Positions 6,270 through 7,396 of a stretch of DNA of 7,396 nt are shown here, piece by piece. The DNA is taken from assembly GCA_947479995.1 (NCBI GenBank), contig CANKBT010000150.1, positions 1 to 7,396 on the forward strand. Direction: 5' to 3'. Each line of letters starts with the position of its first letter. The first letter of the stretch is position 1. The notes beneath the pieces were generated by a model. That model saw only the letters and a program-made list of their open reading frames with translations, had not been told where the DNA came from and did no database searches. Source of the DNA: Frankiaceae bacterium. GTDB lineage: Bacteria; Actinomycetota; Actinomycetes; Mycobacteriales; SCTD01. The translations under genes were made by a program, and so were the position numbers.

Positions 6270-7130
6270 TCAGCCCGCGAGCACCCCGGCCTCGCGCGCG
6301 GCCCAGTCCTCGAGCGGGGTCGCCGGCCGGCCGAGGGCCTGCTGGACGCCGTCGGACACGTGGGCGTCCCGGCCCTCGCGGATGGCGGTGAGCAGGGCCG
6401 CGAGCAGGTGGCCGTACTCCTCCGGGAGCCCGCCCGCGACCGCGCCGGCGCGCCAGTCGTCGACCGGCACGTCGACGTGCCGCACCTCGCGCCCGGCGTA
6501 CGGGGTGAGCACGGCCGCCGCCTGCGCGAAGGTCAGGGCGACGGGCCCCGACAGGTCGTAGGTGCGCCCGGCGTGCCCGTCCTGCGTGAGCGCGGCCGCC
6601 GCCACGGCGGCGATGTCGTCGGCGTCGATGAACGGGTGCGCGCCGTCGCCGGTCGGCGCGACGAGGGCGCCCTCGGCGCGGATGCCCGGCACGAAGAACG
6701 ACTCGGTGAAGTTCTGCGCGAACCACGAGGGGCGCAGCACGGTGACGCCGACGTCGCCGGCCGCCGACCGCACGGCGTCGATGACGCCGGTCAAGGGGTC
6801 GGGCACGGACGGGTCGGCCGGGCCGCGGGCCGACAGCAGCACGAGCCGCTCGACGCCGGCACCGACGGCGCGCCGGGTCAGCGCGGCCAGCTGGTCGGCG
6901 TAGTCGAGGCGCAGCGCGGGCGGCACGAGGTAGGCGCCACGGGCGCCGGCGAGCGCCGCGTCGTGCGTCGACGGGTCGTCCCAGTCGAAGCGGACGGGCT
7001 CGACGCCGGGCGCGGCGGGGCCGGGCGTGCGCGCCGCCGGGCGGGCCGTGGCGCCGGCGGCGGTGAGGTGGCGGACGAGGCGGGTGCCGGTCTTGCCGGT
7101 GCCGCCGAGGACGAGGTGGGTGTCGGTCAT
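6270..7130 (-). CDS. NmrA-like NAD(P)-binding protein (atypical SDR)
   Basis: A 286-residue Rossmann-fold protein of the NmrA/atypical short-chain dehydrogenase group, which includes quinone and other reductases as well as redox-sensing regulators. The nucleotide-binding motif GGTGKTG is at residues 9-15, immediately after the first beta strand. Further hallmarks are FDWDD at 48-52, GAYLVPP at 65-71, VERLVLLSARG at 93-103, and LRPSWFAQNFTES at 132-144 with FIDADDIAAVAAAAL at 168-181, a region typical of this family. The Tyr-x-x-x-Lys pair of classical dehydrogenases was not identified. ATG 7130 is chosen because the Rossmann strand starts at residue 5; an upstream GTG at 7145 would only add five residues. 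No Shine-Dalgarno sequence is visible, so it may be read from a leaderless or very short leader transcript. It is the first gene of the minus-strand operon and is divergent from the AraC-type regulator. The family is secure; cofactor preference and substrate are unknown. Confidence 0.9.
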   Translation of the reverse strand: MTDTHLVLGGTGKTGTRLVRHLTAAGATARPAARTPGPAAPGVEPVRFDWDDPSTHDAALAGARGAYLVPPALRLDYADQLAALTRRAVGAGVERLVLLSARGPADPSVPDPLTGVIDAVRSAAGDVGVTVLRPSWFAQNFTESFFVPGIRAEGALVAPTGDGAHPFIDADDIAAVAAAALTQDGHAGRTYDLSGPVALTFAQAAAVLTPYAGREVRHVDVPVDDWRAGAVAGGLPEEYGHLLAALLTAIREGRDAHVSDGVQQALGRPATPLEDWAAREAGVLAG

Positions 7131-7211
7131 GGCGGCAGTCCACACCCGACGCGTGCGACGACCAATGCCCGAGAGGCGCTCGTCGATGCGTGATCGTCTA
7201 CGCTCGCGGGC
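7131..7211. promoter_or_regulatory. Divergent promoter region between NmrA-like and AraC-type genes
   Basis: An 81-bp gap between divergent genes must hold both promoters. On the plus strand TACGCT (7199-7204) fits the actinobacterial TAnnnT -10 pattern and is 7 nt from the AraC GTG, which suggests leaderless transcription; no -35 match was found. On the minus strand TTGGTC (7160-7165) and TGGACT (7137-7142) are 17 nt apart and 6 nt from the NmrA ATG, a weak match. CGACGA (7156-7161) and TCGTCG (7180-7185) form a short inverted repeat that could be part of an operator. The location is firm; the individual elements are tentative. Confidence 0.5.
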
Positions 7212-7396
7212 GTGGACGTGCTGACGGACGTGCTGGGCCGGGCCCGCGCCTCGGGCTCGCTGTTCGCCGCGTCACGGCTGCACGGCACCTGGGGGCTGGC
7301 CTTCGCCGCCGACGCGGTGCCGCTGTCCGTGCACGCCGTCCTCACCGGCGAGGCGTGGTGCCGCGCCGGGCGCGCCGCGCCGGTGCGCGTGCCCGC
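7212..7396 (+). CDS. AraC-family transcriptional regulator, N-terminal fragment
   Basis: The first 61 codons of a gene that runs off the right edge. It reads VDVLTDVLGRARASGSLFAA and goes on through HGTWGLAFAA and VPLSVHAVLTGEAWCR. This pattern (a DVL start, L-x-G-x-W-G-L, then a His-containing V-L-x-G-E-x-W strand) is that of the cupin-like ligand-sensing domain at the N-terminus of one group of AraC/XylS regulators. The C-terminal helix-turn-helix pair lies outside the window, so the regulator call rests on the sensing domain and on position. GTG 7212 is chosen because the domain begins there and a possible TAnnnT -10 lies 7 nt upstream; no ribosome site is seen. It is divergent from the NmrA-like gene and probably controls that operon and itself. 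Confidence 0.75.
   Translation, partial: MDVLTDVLGRARASGSLFAASRLHGTWGLAFAADAVPLSVHAVLTGEAWCRAGRAAPVRVP

Noticed and set aside
5803..7143. Upstream extension of the crotonase frame (a 701-codon open frame)
   Set aside because: The part upstream of 5802 is an out-of-frame reading of the VOC and NmrA-like genes, Arg/Pro-rich and without motifs.
4137..7193. Several long plus-strand open frames opposite the minus-strand operon
   Set aside because: All are shadows of the four recognised genes, with biased low-complexity composition and no domains.

Overview
The window is very GC-rich (roughly three quarters G+C by eye) with strong G/C at third codon positions, GTG as well as ATG starts, tightly packed genes and Tat-type export signals. 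This suggests a free-living actinobacterium (Actinomycetota). No marker gene allows a family or genus to be named. No RNA gene, insertion sequence, CRISPR array, phage gene or integrase was seen, so it reads as ordinary chromosomal sequence carrying a small accessory metabolic operon.

Left part, plus strand (66-4099): a two-gene operon encodes a DUF1800 protein and a DUF1501 protein. Both carry Tat signals and they overlap in an ATGA start/stop. These two families commonly sit together, and their joint extracytoplasmic role is unknown. An aldo/keto reductase gene follows in the same direction. It is broken by a 2-nt frameshift near 3262-3268, between its N-terminus and its catalytic Asp/Tyr. 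A perfect 12-bp hairpin covers the end of the DUF1501 transcript and the start codon of the reductase.

Right part, minus strand (7130 down to 4104): four tightly spaced genes form a likely operon, in the order NmrA-like NAD(P)-binding protein, VOC/glyoxalase-like protein, crotonase-family protein and MpaB/DUF2236 haem-type oxygenase. It converges on the aldo/keto reductase with only 4 nt between the stop codons. The crotonase keeps one of the two catalytic glutamates of enoyl-CoA hydratase and has Cys in place of the other. A perfect 13-bp inverted repeat brackets the ribosome binding site and start codon of the VOC gene.

At the right edge, a truncated AraC-family regulator (cupin N-terminal domain) is transcribed divergently from the four-gene operon across an 81-bp gap, and is the obvious candidate to control it. 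Taken together, the minus-strand operon could oxidise or cleave a hydrophobic or unsaturated substrate (MpaB) and process the products through reductase, VOC and crotonase steps. That pathway is an inference from gene families and layout; no substrate can be read from the sequence.
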